A stretch of 64,000 bases of DNA from Ceratothoa steindachneri (taxonomy: Eukaryota > Arthropoda > Malacostraca > Isopoda > Cymothoidae): NCBI GenBank assembly GCA_963969495.1, contig OZ018333.1, positions 84,886,732-84,950,731 on the forward strand. The letters are read 5' to 3'. The translations under genes were made by a program, and so were the position numbers. The first letter of the stretch is position 1. Each line of letters starts with the position of its first letter. Below, one piece after another: positions 1 through 10,528 of this stretch. The notes beneath the pieces were generated by a model that saw only the letters and a program-made list of their open reading frames with translations, searched no databases and was not told the DNA's origin.

Positions 1-3000
1 GGTGCTATATCTCGCGCTCGTCACATTTGAATGCCCGAAGCTTCCGTTACTCCTCCTCTTTCTTAGCCTAGCGCACCCTCTCGCGCTCCTCACATTCAAA
101 TGCCAGAAGCTTTGGTTCTTCCTCCTCTTTCTTAGCCTGGCACGCCCTCTCGCGCTCCTCACAGTCGAATGCCAAAAGCTTTCGTTCTTCCCATTGTTTC
201 TTAGCCTAGCGCTCCCTTTTGCGCTCCTCACATTCGAATGCCAGAAGCTTCCGTATTTCCTCCTCTTTTTTAGCCTTGCGCTCCCTCTTGCGCTCCTTAC
301 ATTCGAATCTTAGAAGCTTCTTTTCTTCCTCCTCCTTCTTAGCCTGGCGCTCCCTCTCACGCTCCTCACATTCGAATCCTAAAAGCTTTGGTTCTTTCTT
401 CACTTTCTTAGCCTGGCGCTCCCTCTCGCCCTCCTCACATTGGAATGCCAGAAGCTTCCGTTCTTCCTCCTCTTTCTTAGCCTGGCGCTCCCTCTCGTGC
501 TGCTCACATTCGAATGCCAGAAGCTTGCGTTCTTTCTCCTGTTTTTTAGCCTGGCGCTTGCTCTCGTGCTCCTCACATTCGAATGCCAAAAGCTTCCATT
601 CTTCTTCCTCTTTCTTAGCCTGGCGCTCCATCTCGCAGTCCTCACATTCGAATAACAGAAGCTTAAAATTCTTCCTTATCTTTCTTAGCCTAGGCGCTTC
701 CTCTCGCGCTTCTCACATTAGAATTTTAGAAGCTTCCGTTCTTCCTCCTCTTTCTTAGCCTGGCGCTTCCTCTCGCGGTCCTCACATTCAAATGCCAGAA
801 GCTTCCGTTTTTCCTCCTCTTTCTTGGCCTGGCGCTCCCTCTCGCGCTCCTCGAATTCGAATGCCGGAAGCTTCCGTTCTTCCTTCTCTTTCTCACCCTG
901 GCGCACCCTCTCGCGCTCCTCACATTCGAATGCAAGAAGGTTCCGTTCTTCCTCCTCTTTCTTATCCTGGCGCTTTTTCTCGCACTCCTCACATTCGAAT
1001 GCCAGAAGCTTCCGTTCTTCCTCCTCTTTCTTAGCCTAGCGCACCCTCTCGCGCTTCTTACATTTGAATGCCAGAAGGTTCCGTTCTTCCTCCTCTTTCT
1101 TATTCTGGCGCTCCCTCTCGCGCTCCTCACATTCGAATACCAGAAGCTTCCGTTCTTCCTCCTCTTTCTTAGCCTGGCGCTTGCTCTCGTGCTCCTCACA
1201 TTCGAATGCCAAAAGCTTCCATTCTTCCTCCTCTTTCTTAGCCTGGCGCTCCCTCTCTCGGTCCTCACATTCAAATGCTAGAAGCTTCCTTTTTTTTTCC
1301 TCTTTCTTGGCCTGGCGCTCCCTCTCGCGCTCCTCGAATTCGAATCCTGGAAGCTTCCGTTCTTCCTCCTCTTTTTTACCCTGGCGCAACCTCTCGCGCT
1401 CCTCACATTCGAATGCCAGAAGATTCGTTCTTCCTCCTCTTTCTAAGCCTGGTGCTATCTTTCGCGCTCCTCACATTCGAATGCCTAAAGCTTCCGTTCT
1501 TCCTCCTATTTCTTAGCCTAGCGCACCCTCTCGCGCTCCTCACATTCAAATGCCAGAAGCTTCCGTTCTTCCTCCTCTTTCGTAGCCTGGCGCTCCCTCT
1601 CGCGCTCCTCACATTCGAATACCAGAAGCTTCCGTTCTTCCTCTTCTTTCTTAGCCTGGCACTTCCTCTCACGCTCTTTTCACATTCGAATGCTAGAAGC
1701 TTCCGTTCTTCCTCCGCTTTTTTAGCCTTTCGCTCCCTCTTGCGCTCCTTACATTCGAATCTTAGAAGCTTCCTTTCTTCCTCCTCCTTCTTAGCCTGGC
1801 CCTCCCTCTCGCGCTTCTTACATTCGAACGCCAAATGCTTCCGTTCTTCCTCCTCTTTCTTGGCTTGGCGCTTTTTCTCGCACTCCTCACATTCAAATGC
1901 CAGAAGCTTGCGTTCTTCCTTCTCTTTCTTAACCTGGCGCTCCCTCTCGCGCTCCTCACATTCGAATACCAGAAGCTTCCGTTCTCCCTCTTCTTTCTTA
2001 GCCTGGCACTCCCTCTCACGCTCCTCACATTCGAATGCCAGATGCTTCCGTTCTTCCTCCTCTTTCTCAGCCTGGCGTTCCCTCTCGCGCTCCTCACATT
2101 CGAATCGTAGAAGCTTACGTTCTTCCTCCTCTTTCTTAGCCTGAAGCTATCTCTCGCGCACCTCACATTCGAATGACCGAAGCCTTTTTCTTCCTCCTCT
2201 TTCTTAGCCTGGCGCACCCTCTCGCGCTCCTCACATTCGAATGCCAGAAACTTGCGTTTTTCCTCCTCTTTCTTAGCCTGGCGCTCCCTCTCACGCTCCT
2301 CACAGTCGAATGCCAAAAGCTTCCGTTCTTCTTCCTGTTTCTTAGCCTGGCGCTTCCTCTCACGCTCTTCACATTCGAATCCTAGAACCTTCCGTTCTTC
2401 CTCCTGTTTCTTAGCCGGCGCCTCCTCTCGCGCTCTTCACATTCGACTGCCAGAAGCTTCCGTTCTTCCTCCTCATTCTTAGCCTGGCGCTCCTTCTCGC
2501 GCTCATCACATTCGAATGCCGGAAGCTTCCGTTCTTCCTGCTCTTTCTTACCCTGGCGCTCCCTCTCGCGCTCCTCACATTCGAATGCAAGAAGGTTCCT
2601 TTCTTCCTCCTCTTTCTTATCCTGGCGCTCCCTCTCGCGCTCATCAAATTCGAATGCTACAAGCTTCCGATCTTCCTCCTCTTTCTTAGCCTGGCGCTCC
2701 CTGTCGCCCTCCTCACATTCGAATGCCAGAAGCTTCAGTTCCCTCTCCTCTTTCTTAGCCTGGTGCTCCCTCTCGCGCACCTGACATTTGAATGCCAGAA
2801 GCTCCCGTTCTTCCCCCTCTTCCATAGCCTGGCGCTTCATCTCGCGCTCCTCACATTCGAATACCAGAAGCGTCCGTTCTTCCTCCTCTTTCTTAGCCTG
2901 GCGCTCCCTCTTTCGCTCTTCAAATTGGAATGCCAGAATCTTTCGTTCTTCCTCCTCTTTCTTAACCTTGTTGCTCCCTCTCGCGCTCCTTACATTCGAA

Positions 3001-6000
3001 TGCCAGAAGCTTCCGTTTTTTCTCCTCTTTCTTAGCCTGGCGCTCCCTCTCACGCTACTCACAGTCAAATGCCAAAAGCTTCCGTTCTTCCTCCTGTTTC
3101 TTAGCCTGGCGCTCCCTCTCGCGCTCCTCACATTCGAATGCCAGAAGCTTGCATTCTTCCTCCTGTTTTTTAGGCTGGCGCTCCCTGTCACGCTCCTTAC
3201 ACCCGAATGCCAGAAGCTTTTGTTCTTCCTCCTCTTTCTTAGCCTGGCGCTTGCTCTCGTGCTCCTCACATTCGAATGCCTAAAAGCTTCCATTCTTCCT
3301 CCTCTTTATTAGCCTGGCGCTCCATCTCGCAGTCCTCACATTCATATAACAGAAGCTTAAAATACTTTCTCCTCTTTCTTAGCCTAGGCGCTTCCTCTCG
3401 CGCTCCTCACATTCGAATGCCAGAAGCTTGCATTTTTCCTCCTGTTTTTTAGCCTGGCGCTCCCTCTCACGCTCCTTACAATCGAATGCCAGAAGCTTTC
3501 GTTCTTCCTCCTCTTTCTTAGCCTGGCGCTTGCTCTCGTGCTCCTCACATTCGAATGCCAAAAGCTTCCATTCTTCCTCCTCTTTCTTAGCCTGGCGCTC
3601 CCTCTGTCGGTCCTCACATTCAAATGCTAGAAGCTTCCTTTTATCCTCCTCTTTCTTGGCCTGGCGCTCCCTCTCGCGCTCCTCGAATTCGAATCCTGGA
3701 AGCTTCCATTCTTCCTCCTCTTTCTTACCCTGGCGCAACCTCTCGCGCTCCTCACATTCTTTTGCCAGAAGGTTCCGTTCTTCCTCCTCTTTCTTATCCT
3801 TGCGCTCCCTCTCGCGCTCATCACATTCGAATGCTAAAAGCTTCCATTCTTCCTCCTCTTTCTTAGCCTGGAACTCCCTCTTGCCCTCCTCACATTCAAA
3901 TGCCAGAAGCTTTCGTTCCCTCTCCTCTTTCTTAGCCTGGTGCTTTCTCTCGCGCACCTCACATTCGAATGCCAGAAGCTTCCGTTCTTCCTTCTCTTTC
4001 TTAACCTGGCGCTCCTTCTCGCGCTCCTCACATTCGAATTCCAGAAGCGTCCGCTCTTCCTCCTCTTTCTTAGCCTGGCGCTCCCTCTTGCGCTCTTTAC
4101 ATTGCAATGCCAGAATCTTCCCTTCTTCCTCCTCGTTCTTAACCTTGGCGCTCCCTCAAGCGCTCCTCACATTCGAATCCTAGAAGCTTCCGTTCTGCTT
4201 CTTTCTAAGCCTGGCACTCCCTCTCACGCTCCTCACATTCGAATCCTAAAAGCTTCAGTCTTTCTTCTCTTTCTTAGCCAGCGCTCCCTCTCGCCCTCCT
4301 CACATTTGAATTCCAGAAGCTTCTGTTCTTCTTCCTCTTTTTTAGCCTGTCGCTCCCTCTCGCAGTCCTCACATTCGAATGCCATGAGCTTTCGTTCTTC
4401 CTCCTCTTTCTTAGCCTGGCGCTCCCTCTCGCCCTCCTCACATTCAAATGCCAGAAGCTTCCGTTCTTCCTTCTTATTCTTAGCCTTGCGCTCCCTCTCG
4501 CACTCCTCACATTCGAATGCCGTAAGCTTCCATTCTATCTCAAACTTCCTTAACCTGGCGCATCCTCTCGCGCTCCTCACATTCGAATGCCAAAAGCGTC
4601 CGTTTTTCCTCCTCTTACTCAGCTTGGCGCTCCCTCTCGCACTCCTAACATTCGAAGGTCTGGAGCTTCCGTTCTTCCTCCTCTTTCTTAGCCTGGCGCT
4701 CCCTCTCGCGCTCCTCACATTCGAATGCCAGAAGCTCCTGTTCTTCCTCCTCTTTCTTAGCCTGGTGCCCTCTCTCGCGCTCCTTACATTCGAATCCTAG
4801 AAGCTTCCGTTCTTCCTACTGTTTCTTAGCCTGGCGCTCCCTTTTGCGCTCCTCACATTCGAATGCCAGAAGCTTCCGTTCTTCCTCGTCTTTCTTAGCC
4901 TGGTGCTCTTTCTTGCGCTTCTCACATACGAATGCCAAAAGCTTCCGTTCTTCCTCCTGTTTCTTAGCCTGGTGCTCCCTCTCGCGCTCCTCACATTCGA
5001 ATGCCAAAAGCTTCCATTCTTCCTCCTCTTTCTTAGCCTGGCGCTCCCTCTTGCGCTCCTTACATTCGAATCCTAGAAGCTTCCGTTCTTCCTCCACTTT
5101 CTTAGCCTAGCGATCCCTCTCGCGCTCCTCACATTCGAATGCCAAAAGCTTCCATTCTTCCTCCTCTTTCTTAGCCTTGCGCGCCCTCTCGCGGTCCTCA
5201 CATTCAAATGCCAGAAGCTTCCGTTCTTCCTCCTCTTATTTAGCTTGGAGCCTTCTCTCGCGCTCCTTACATTTGAATGCCAGAAGCTTTCGTTCTTCCT
5301 CCTTTTTCTTAGCCTCGCGCTCCAACTCGCGCTCCTCACATTCGAATGCCAGAAGCTTCCGTTCTTCCTTCTTTTTCTTAGCCTAACGCGCCCCCTCTCG
5401 CGCTCCTTACAATTGAATGCCAGAAGCTTCCATTCTTCCTTCACTTCCTTAACCTTGCACTTCCTCTCGCGCTCCTCACATTCGAATGCCAGAATCGTCC
5501 GTTTTTCCTCCTCTTACTCAGCTTGGCGCTCTTTCTCGCACTCCTAACATTTGAATGTCTGGAGCTTTCGTTCTTCGTCCTCTTTCTTAGCCTGGCGCTC
5601 CCGCTCGAGCTCCTCACATTCGAATGCCAGAAGCTTGCGTTCTTCCTCCTGTTTTTTAGCCTGGCGCTTGCTCTCGTGCTCCTCACATTCGAATGCCAAA
5701 AGCTTCCATTCTTCCTCCTCTTTCTTAGCCTGGCGCTCCATCTCGCAGTCCTCACATTCGAATAACAGAAGCTTAAAATTCTTCCTTATCTTTCTTAGCC
5801 TAGGCGCTTCCTCTTGCGCTCCTCACATTAGAATTTTAGAAGCTTCCGTTCTTCCTCCTCTTTCTTAGCCTGGCACTCCCTCTCGCGGTCCTCACATTCA
5901 AATGCCAGAAGCTTCCGTTTTTCCTCCTCTTTCTTGGCCTGGCGCTCCCTCTCGCGCTCCTCGAATTCGAATGCCGGAAGGTCCGTTCTTCCTCGTCTTT

Positions 6001-8393
6001 CTCACCCTGGCGCACCCTCTCGCGCTCCTCACATTCGAATGCCAGAAGGTTCCGTTCTTCCTCCTCTTTCTTATCCTGGCGCTCCCTCTCGCGCTCATCA
6101 CATTCGAATGCCAAAAGCTTCCATTCTTCCTCCTCTTTCTTAGCCTGGAACTCCCTCTCGCCCTCCTCACATTCGAATGCCAGAAGCTTCCGTTCCCTCT
6201 CCTCTTTCTTAGCCTGGTGTTCCCTCTCGTGCACCTCACATTCGAATGATAGAAGCTTTTGTTCTTCCCCCTCTTCCATAGCCTGGCGCTCCCTCTCACG
6301 CTTCTCACATTCGAATGCCAAAAGCTTCAATTCTTCCTCCTCTTTCTTACCCTGGCGCTCCCTCTCGCGCTTCTCACATTCGAATGCAAGAAGGTTCCGT
6401 TCTTCCTCCTCTTTCTTATCCTGGCGCTCCCTCTCGCGCTCATCAAATTCGAATGCCAAAAGCTTCCGTTCTTCCTCCTCTTCCTTAGCCTGGCGCTCCC
6501 TCTCGCCCTCCTCACATTCGAATGCCAGCAGCTTTAGTTCCCTTTTCTCTTTCTTAGCCTGGTGCTCCCTCTCGCGCACCTCAAATTCAAATGCCAGAAG
6601 CTCCCGTTCTTCACCCTCTTCCATAGCCTGGCGCTCCCTCTCGCGCTCCTCACATTCGAATGCCAGAAGCTTCCGTTTTTCCTCCTCTTTCTTAGCCTGG
6701 CGCTCCCTCTCACGCTCCTCACAGTCGAATGCCAAAAGCTTCCGTTCTTCCTCCTGTTTCTTAGCCTGGCGCTCCCTCTCGCGCTCTTCACATTCGAATC
6801 CTAGAACCTTCCGTTCTCCCTCCTCTTTCTTAGCCGGCGCTAACTCTCGCGCTCTTCACATTCGAATGCCAGAAGCTTCCGTTCTTCCTCCTCATCTTTA
6901 GACTGGCGCTCCTTCTCGCGCTCATCACATTTGAATGCCGGAAGCTTCCGTTCTTCCTCCTCTTTCTTACCCTGGCGCTTGCTCTCGCGCTTCTCACATT
7001 CGAATGCCAGAAGGTTCCGTTCTTCCTCCTCTTTTTTATCCTGGCGCTCCCTCTCGCGCTCATCAAATTCGAATACCAAAAGCTTCCGTTCTTCCTCCTC
7101 TTTCTTAGCCTGGTGCTCCCTCTCGCCCTCCTCACATTCGAATGCCAGAAGCTTCAGTTCCCTCTCCTCTTTCTTAGCCTGGTGCTCCCTCTCGCGCACC
7201 TCACATTCGAATGCCAGAAGCTTCCGTTCTTCCCCCTCTTCTATAGCCTGGCGCTCCCTCTCGCGCTCCTCACATTCGAATGCCAGAAGCGTCCGTTCTT
7301 CCTCCTCTTTCTTAGCCTTGCGCTCCTTCTTGCGCTCTTCAAATTGGAATGCCAGAATCTTTCGTTCTTCCTTCTCTTTCTTAACCTTGTTGCTCCCTCT
7401 TGCGCTCCTCACATTCGAATGCCAAAAGCTTCCGTTTTTCCTCTTCTTTTTAAGCCTGGCACTCCCTCTCACGCTCCTCACATTCGAATGCCAAAAGCTT
7501 CAATTCTTCCTCCTCTTTCTTAGCCTGGGGCTCCCTCTCGCCCTCCTCACATTGGAATGCCAGAAGCTTCCGTTCTTTCTCCTCTTTATTAGCCTGTCGC
7601 TTCCTCTGGCAGTCCTCACATTTGAATGCCAGAAGCTTTCGTTCTTCCTTCTCTTTCTTAGCGTGGCGCTCCCTCTCGCGCTCCTCACATTCGAATGCCA
7701 GAAGCTTTCGTTCTTTCTCCTCTTTCTTAGCCTGGTGCTATCTTTCGCGCTCCTTACATTCGAATGCCCGAAGCTTTCGTTCTTCCTCCTCTTTCTTAGC
7801 CTGGCGCACCCTCTCGCGCTCCTCACATTCCAATGCCAGAAGCTTCCGTTCTTCCTCCTTTTTCTTAGCTTGGCGCTTCCTCTCGCGCTTCTCACAGTTG
7901 AATGCCAAAAGCTTTCGTTCTTCCCATTGTTTCTTAGCCTGGCGCCCTCTCTCACGCTCCTCACATTCGAATGCCAGAAGCTTCCGTTCTTCCTCCTCTT
8001 TTTTAGCCTCGCGCTCCCTCTTGCGCTCCTCATCATTCAAATCCTAGAAGCTTCCGTTCTTCCTCCTCTTTCTTAGGCCTGGCGCTCCCTCTCGCGCTCC
8101 TCACATTCAAATGCCAAAAGCTTCCATTCTTCCTCCTTTTTCTTAGCCTGGTGCGCTCTCTCGCGGTCCTCACATTCAAATGCCAGAAGCTTCCGTTCTT
8201 CCTCCTCTTTCTTAGCTTGGCGCTTTCTCTCGCGCTCCTCACATTCGAATGCCAGAAGCTTCCGTTCTTCCTCCTCTTTCTTAGCCTCGCGCTCCCTCTC
8301 GCGCTCCTCACATTCGAATTCCAGAAGCTTTCGTTCTTCCTCCTCTTTCTTAGCCTTGTGCTCCCTCTCGCGCTCCTCACGTTCGAATTTCTG
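1..8393 (-). repeat. 69-bp coding minisatellite inside a gag ORF
   Basis: About 120 head-to-tail copies of a 69-bp unit run from the window edge to 8393. On the minus strand each unit encodes 23 residues of the form KKEEEERKLLAFECEERERE plus RQA, a highly charged and probably helical or coiled-coil repeat. The period is a multiple of three, so every frame on both strands stays largely open, which produces many spurious long ORFs. Copies differ by scattered substitutions and single-base indels, so the E/K-rich frame is cut into roughly 13-15 blocks (for example 206-631, 2382-3293, 3379-4107, 5836-6735, 6840-7481, 7738-8040). Larger blocks of units are themselves duplicated. The left end lies outside the window. 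Confidence 0.95.
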
Positions 8394-8477
8394 TTCTTGC
8401 ATTACATATTGAGCAATTTCATTGCCGGTAAGGCCCAATTCGATGGCCTGATCCTTGAGTTCCTCGATGGAAGACAT
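8073..8477 (-). pseudogene. gag-like N-terminus reading into the 69-bp array
   Basis: The ORF starts at a true ATG (8477). The first ~30 residues, MSSIEELKDQAIELGLTGNE and on, are unique. They are followed by EREERE-type charged sequence that merges into the 23-residue repeats. Short acidic starts of this kind followed by a charged coiled coil are familiar from gag of invertebrate Ty3/gypsy elements; that is family knowledge, not a search result. Position supports gag: an untranslated leader, a primer-binding site and an LTR lie directly upstream on the same strand. The frame breaks near 8075, where one extra base interrupts the repeat consensus, and reading resumes in another frame. The rest of gag and all of pol would lie left of the window. 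A host coiled-coil protein is the alternative, but the LTR context argues against it. Confidence 0.7.
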
Positions 8478-9145
8478 TGTAACAAAATCGGGAAAAAGGT
8501 CACACTAAAAAAAAATAGATAAACAAAGCTAAATCAATAAATAAATAATGGAGGCAACGTCGATTAATGAAAATTAGACAATAAATATTAAGACCTCAAG
8601 AAATTAAATGAGTTAACTCTGCAAAGGACAATAAGGCATTAATTACGCAAAACGTACAAAAAAACGCGGTAAGAGTTAATTAAAATACCTACAATTTTAT
8701 TTAAAGGGGGGGGGGCAAATTAATTAAAAAAAGGTTAAACTAATAATGGGAAACACACAAATTTCCCACAAGAGTCAATAAGCAAACCTCTTAAAAAAAA
8801 AAATGATGCTCAAAGTAGCCAAATGCACGTAGTACAAAGCTAATCACTGCAAGAGAAAACAAACAACCGTGAATACGAGGCGTATAGCAAACCTCAGAAG
8901 ACACCCCTGAAAGTGTCAAAAGATTAATAAATAAATACAAATAACGGTTAAGCAGAGCCTTGAAAATTGAGGCAAGGCGAACCTTGGTAGCGCAAGGGCT
9001 AACAAAATCCTATGCACATTAGGAATTCACTTCCGGGCTACAGAGAGTGAATGCGCTCTCGAGGCGACATAAACACCAAAGCAGATAAGCACCACAACCT
9101 AAACTGACAACCTAAATTGCAAAAACCAAATACTGGCTAACTCTA
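8478..9145 (-). other. 5' untranslated leader of the LTR element
   Basis: About 670 AT-rich bases lie between the primer-binding site and the gag start, with short A and G homopolymers (a run of G near 8707). No ORF or recognisable motif is visible. On position it is the leader of the minus-strand LTR element. Confidence 0.55.
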
Positions 9146-9163
9146 ATCCTGGCAAGGTCGCCA
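9146..9163 (-). promoter_or_regulatory. primer-binding site, tRNA-Arg type
   Basis: On the minus strand the LTR is followed, after 4 bases, by TGGCGACCTTGCCAGGAT. This has the TGG start expected opposite a tRNA CCA end. The rest resembles the complement of the 3' end of tRNA-Arg(UCG), a primer used by several Ty3/gypsy lineages. The match to a tRNA was made from memory and should be checked against tRNAs of the genome. Confidence 0.7.
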
Positions 9164-9167
9164 CGTA

Positions 9168-10201
9168 TGTAAAAGCTATCGCGGAACCCGGTTCACACGG
9201 CCCATAGAAATTAAACACATAAAATTTATAGAAGACCAGGGATCTAAAGGCATACCAGAAATTCACCAGAATTAATCAGGATGGTGCTAAATTATGAGGT
9301 GTCCGCAATTGATTATATAAATACACACATAAAAAGTAATTACAGTATTATTTACAACAAAATTAAAATGGAATAAATTAACTTAACAAATTATACGGGG
9401 GTCATCAAAATATAAAAAAACTCGCAAATGCTTAACACCATCGAACGACCACAAGTCGTTTTAACCAAAAAGATATTCGCATATACAAAAATGGGTTCTA
9501 TGGATAAATAGTAGGTCGGGAACCCAGGCGAAAGAGGCTCGGCGACGATGAGGGAATTTTACCCAAGTCGACAAGGGCGAATGCGATGGCGGTCTTCGGC
9601 GAGGAGAAACCCACAGACGGTAATATCGTGGCGAAATGCGTCAGGACCACGGGGAACGATGAGTCGAAGGCCCAACGATCCGAGAGAAGGAATTCGAGAT
9701 GACAGAATTCCCCAAAGAGGAGATAGCGAGGTGACTAAGGGAGAGCTTTCACGTGCCCAGTGTGAACGGCTTCCCAAGGAGAACACTTGCAAACGTAACT
9801 GGAAGAGCACAATTCTATGCAGCCGGCAGAGGGTCAGCGACAATGCTGGCAGGAATCAATGGCAGAAAATCCTCTCTGCACGAAGGATTCCAGTACGGGT
9901 CTCCAAAAATTAATAACGTCAAGGTAAATGACGGACAACGATTCAGCGGAGCAATCAGTTAGAATCCTCACAACAGAATAACTTAAAAAGCCCCATTTAT
10001 ATCCTTCAATCCGAAGGGGGAAAAGGGAAGTGGGGCAGAAAGGGGGGAAGGGAATCAGTCGCTTTCCCTACGCAAATTAGACTGGTAGGTTGCAGGAGTT
10101 TGGGCCAAAAATGGTAGCCTCGAAGCGGGTCACCTGCGGTAAACACCATAAACTAAGATGAGAAAGGGAAAGTATGAAAATCCAAGGGCCTACCCTTTAC
10201 A
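9168..10201 (-). mobile_element. LTR of a Ty3/gypsy-type retrotransposon
   Basis: A segment of ~1,034 bp begins TGTAAAAG and ends CTTTACA in plus orientation, so it has the TGT...ACA ends and a short inverted terminus (TGTAAA/TTTACA) of an LTR. It sits 4 bp from the primer-binding site. On the minus strand a TATA-like box lies ~200 bp inside the upstream end, as expected for U3. The partner LTR would be left of the window, so the boundaries rest on the termini and the primer site, not on a direct-repeat comparison. ORFs inside it (such as 9548-9913) look accidental. Confidence 0.65.
9991..10004 (-). promoter_or_regulatory. TATA-like box in the LTR
   Basis: The minus strand reads GGATATAAATGGGG within a GC-richer flank, about 200 bp into the LTR. 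It is a plausible core promoter for the retrotransposon; there is no experimental support. Confidence 0.4.
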
Positions 10202-10236
10202 ATGTACGATAATAGTGTGCTGGCGAATCACATGAG

Positions 10237-10372
10237 ATATTAAATAGGAAGTAAATTAATAGTTTGTTAGCTATCACAATGAAATATTGAATGGGATGTA
10301 ATTTAATAGTTTGTTAGCTATCACAATGATATCTTAAATAGGATGTAATTTAATAGTTTGTTAGCTCTCACT
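10237..10372. repeat. 47-bp tandem repeat, about three copies
   Basis: The core AGTTTGTTAGCTATCACAAT recurs at 10261 and 10308 and again, slightly changed, at 10355, giving a 47-bp period. It lies between the LTR and the first CR1 element. Confidence 0.9.
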
Positions 10373-10417
10373 GTCAGAGAGAGAGAGAGAGAGAGAGTGT
10401 GTGTGCGTGTGTGTGTT
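10373..10417. repeat. (GA)n/(GT)n microsatellite
   Basis: A GA run passes directly into a GT run and abuts the 3' end of CR1 copy A. CR1 copy B also has a GA run at its 3' end (15490-15523). Confidence 0.9.
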
Positions 10418-10528
10418 ACAAGGAGTTACCAAAAAAAGAAGTACCTCCAAGGCCTTGCGGCCCATGCCGAGGAAGCACTTTTTGCAGTTTTGATTCTTAG
10501 CACATTCTAATTACTTGCTAAGAGATCA

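Noticed and set aside
1..8393. Plus-strand ORFs predicting repeated hydrophobic, membrane-like proteins
   Set aside because: They are frame shadows of the 69-bp repeat. The gag-like start, LTR and primer site support only the minus strand, and the plus frames have no matching start or flanking signals.
1..8393. A host coiled-coil or structural repeat protein
   Set aside because: The unique N-terminus resembles gag, an LTR and primer site lie upstream, and there are a dozen or more frameshifts. No exon structure is evident.
9141..9163. A tRNA gene fragment
   Set aside because: Only the 3'-end-like segment is present, and its position next to LTR ends fits a primer-binding site.
9548..9913. 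A 121-residue ORF within the LTR
   Set aside because: No domain, wrong strand for the element, and it overlaps other ORFs on both strands; probably chance in GC-richer DNA.
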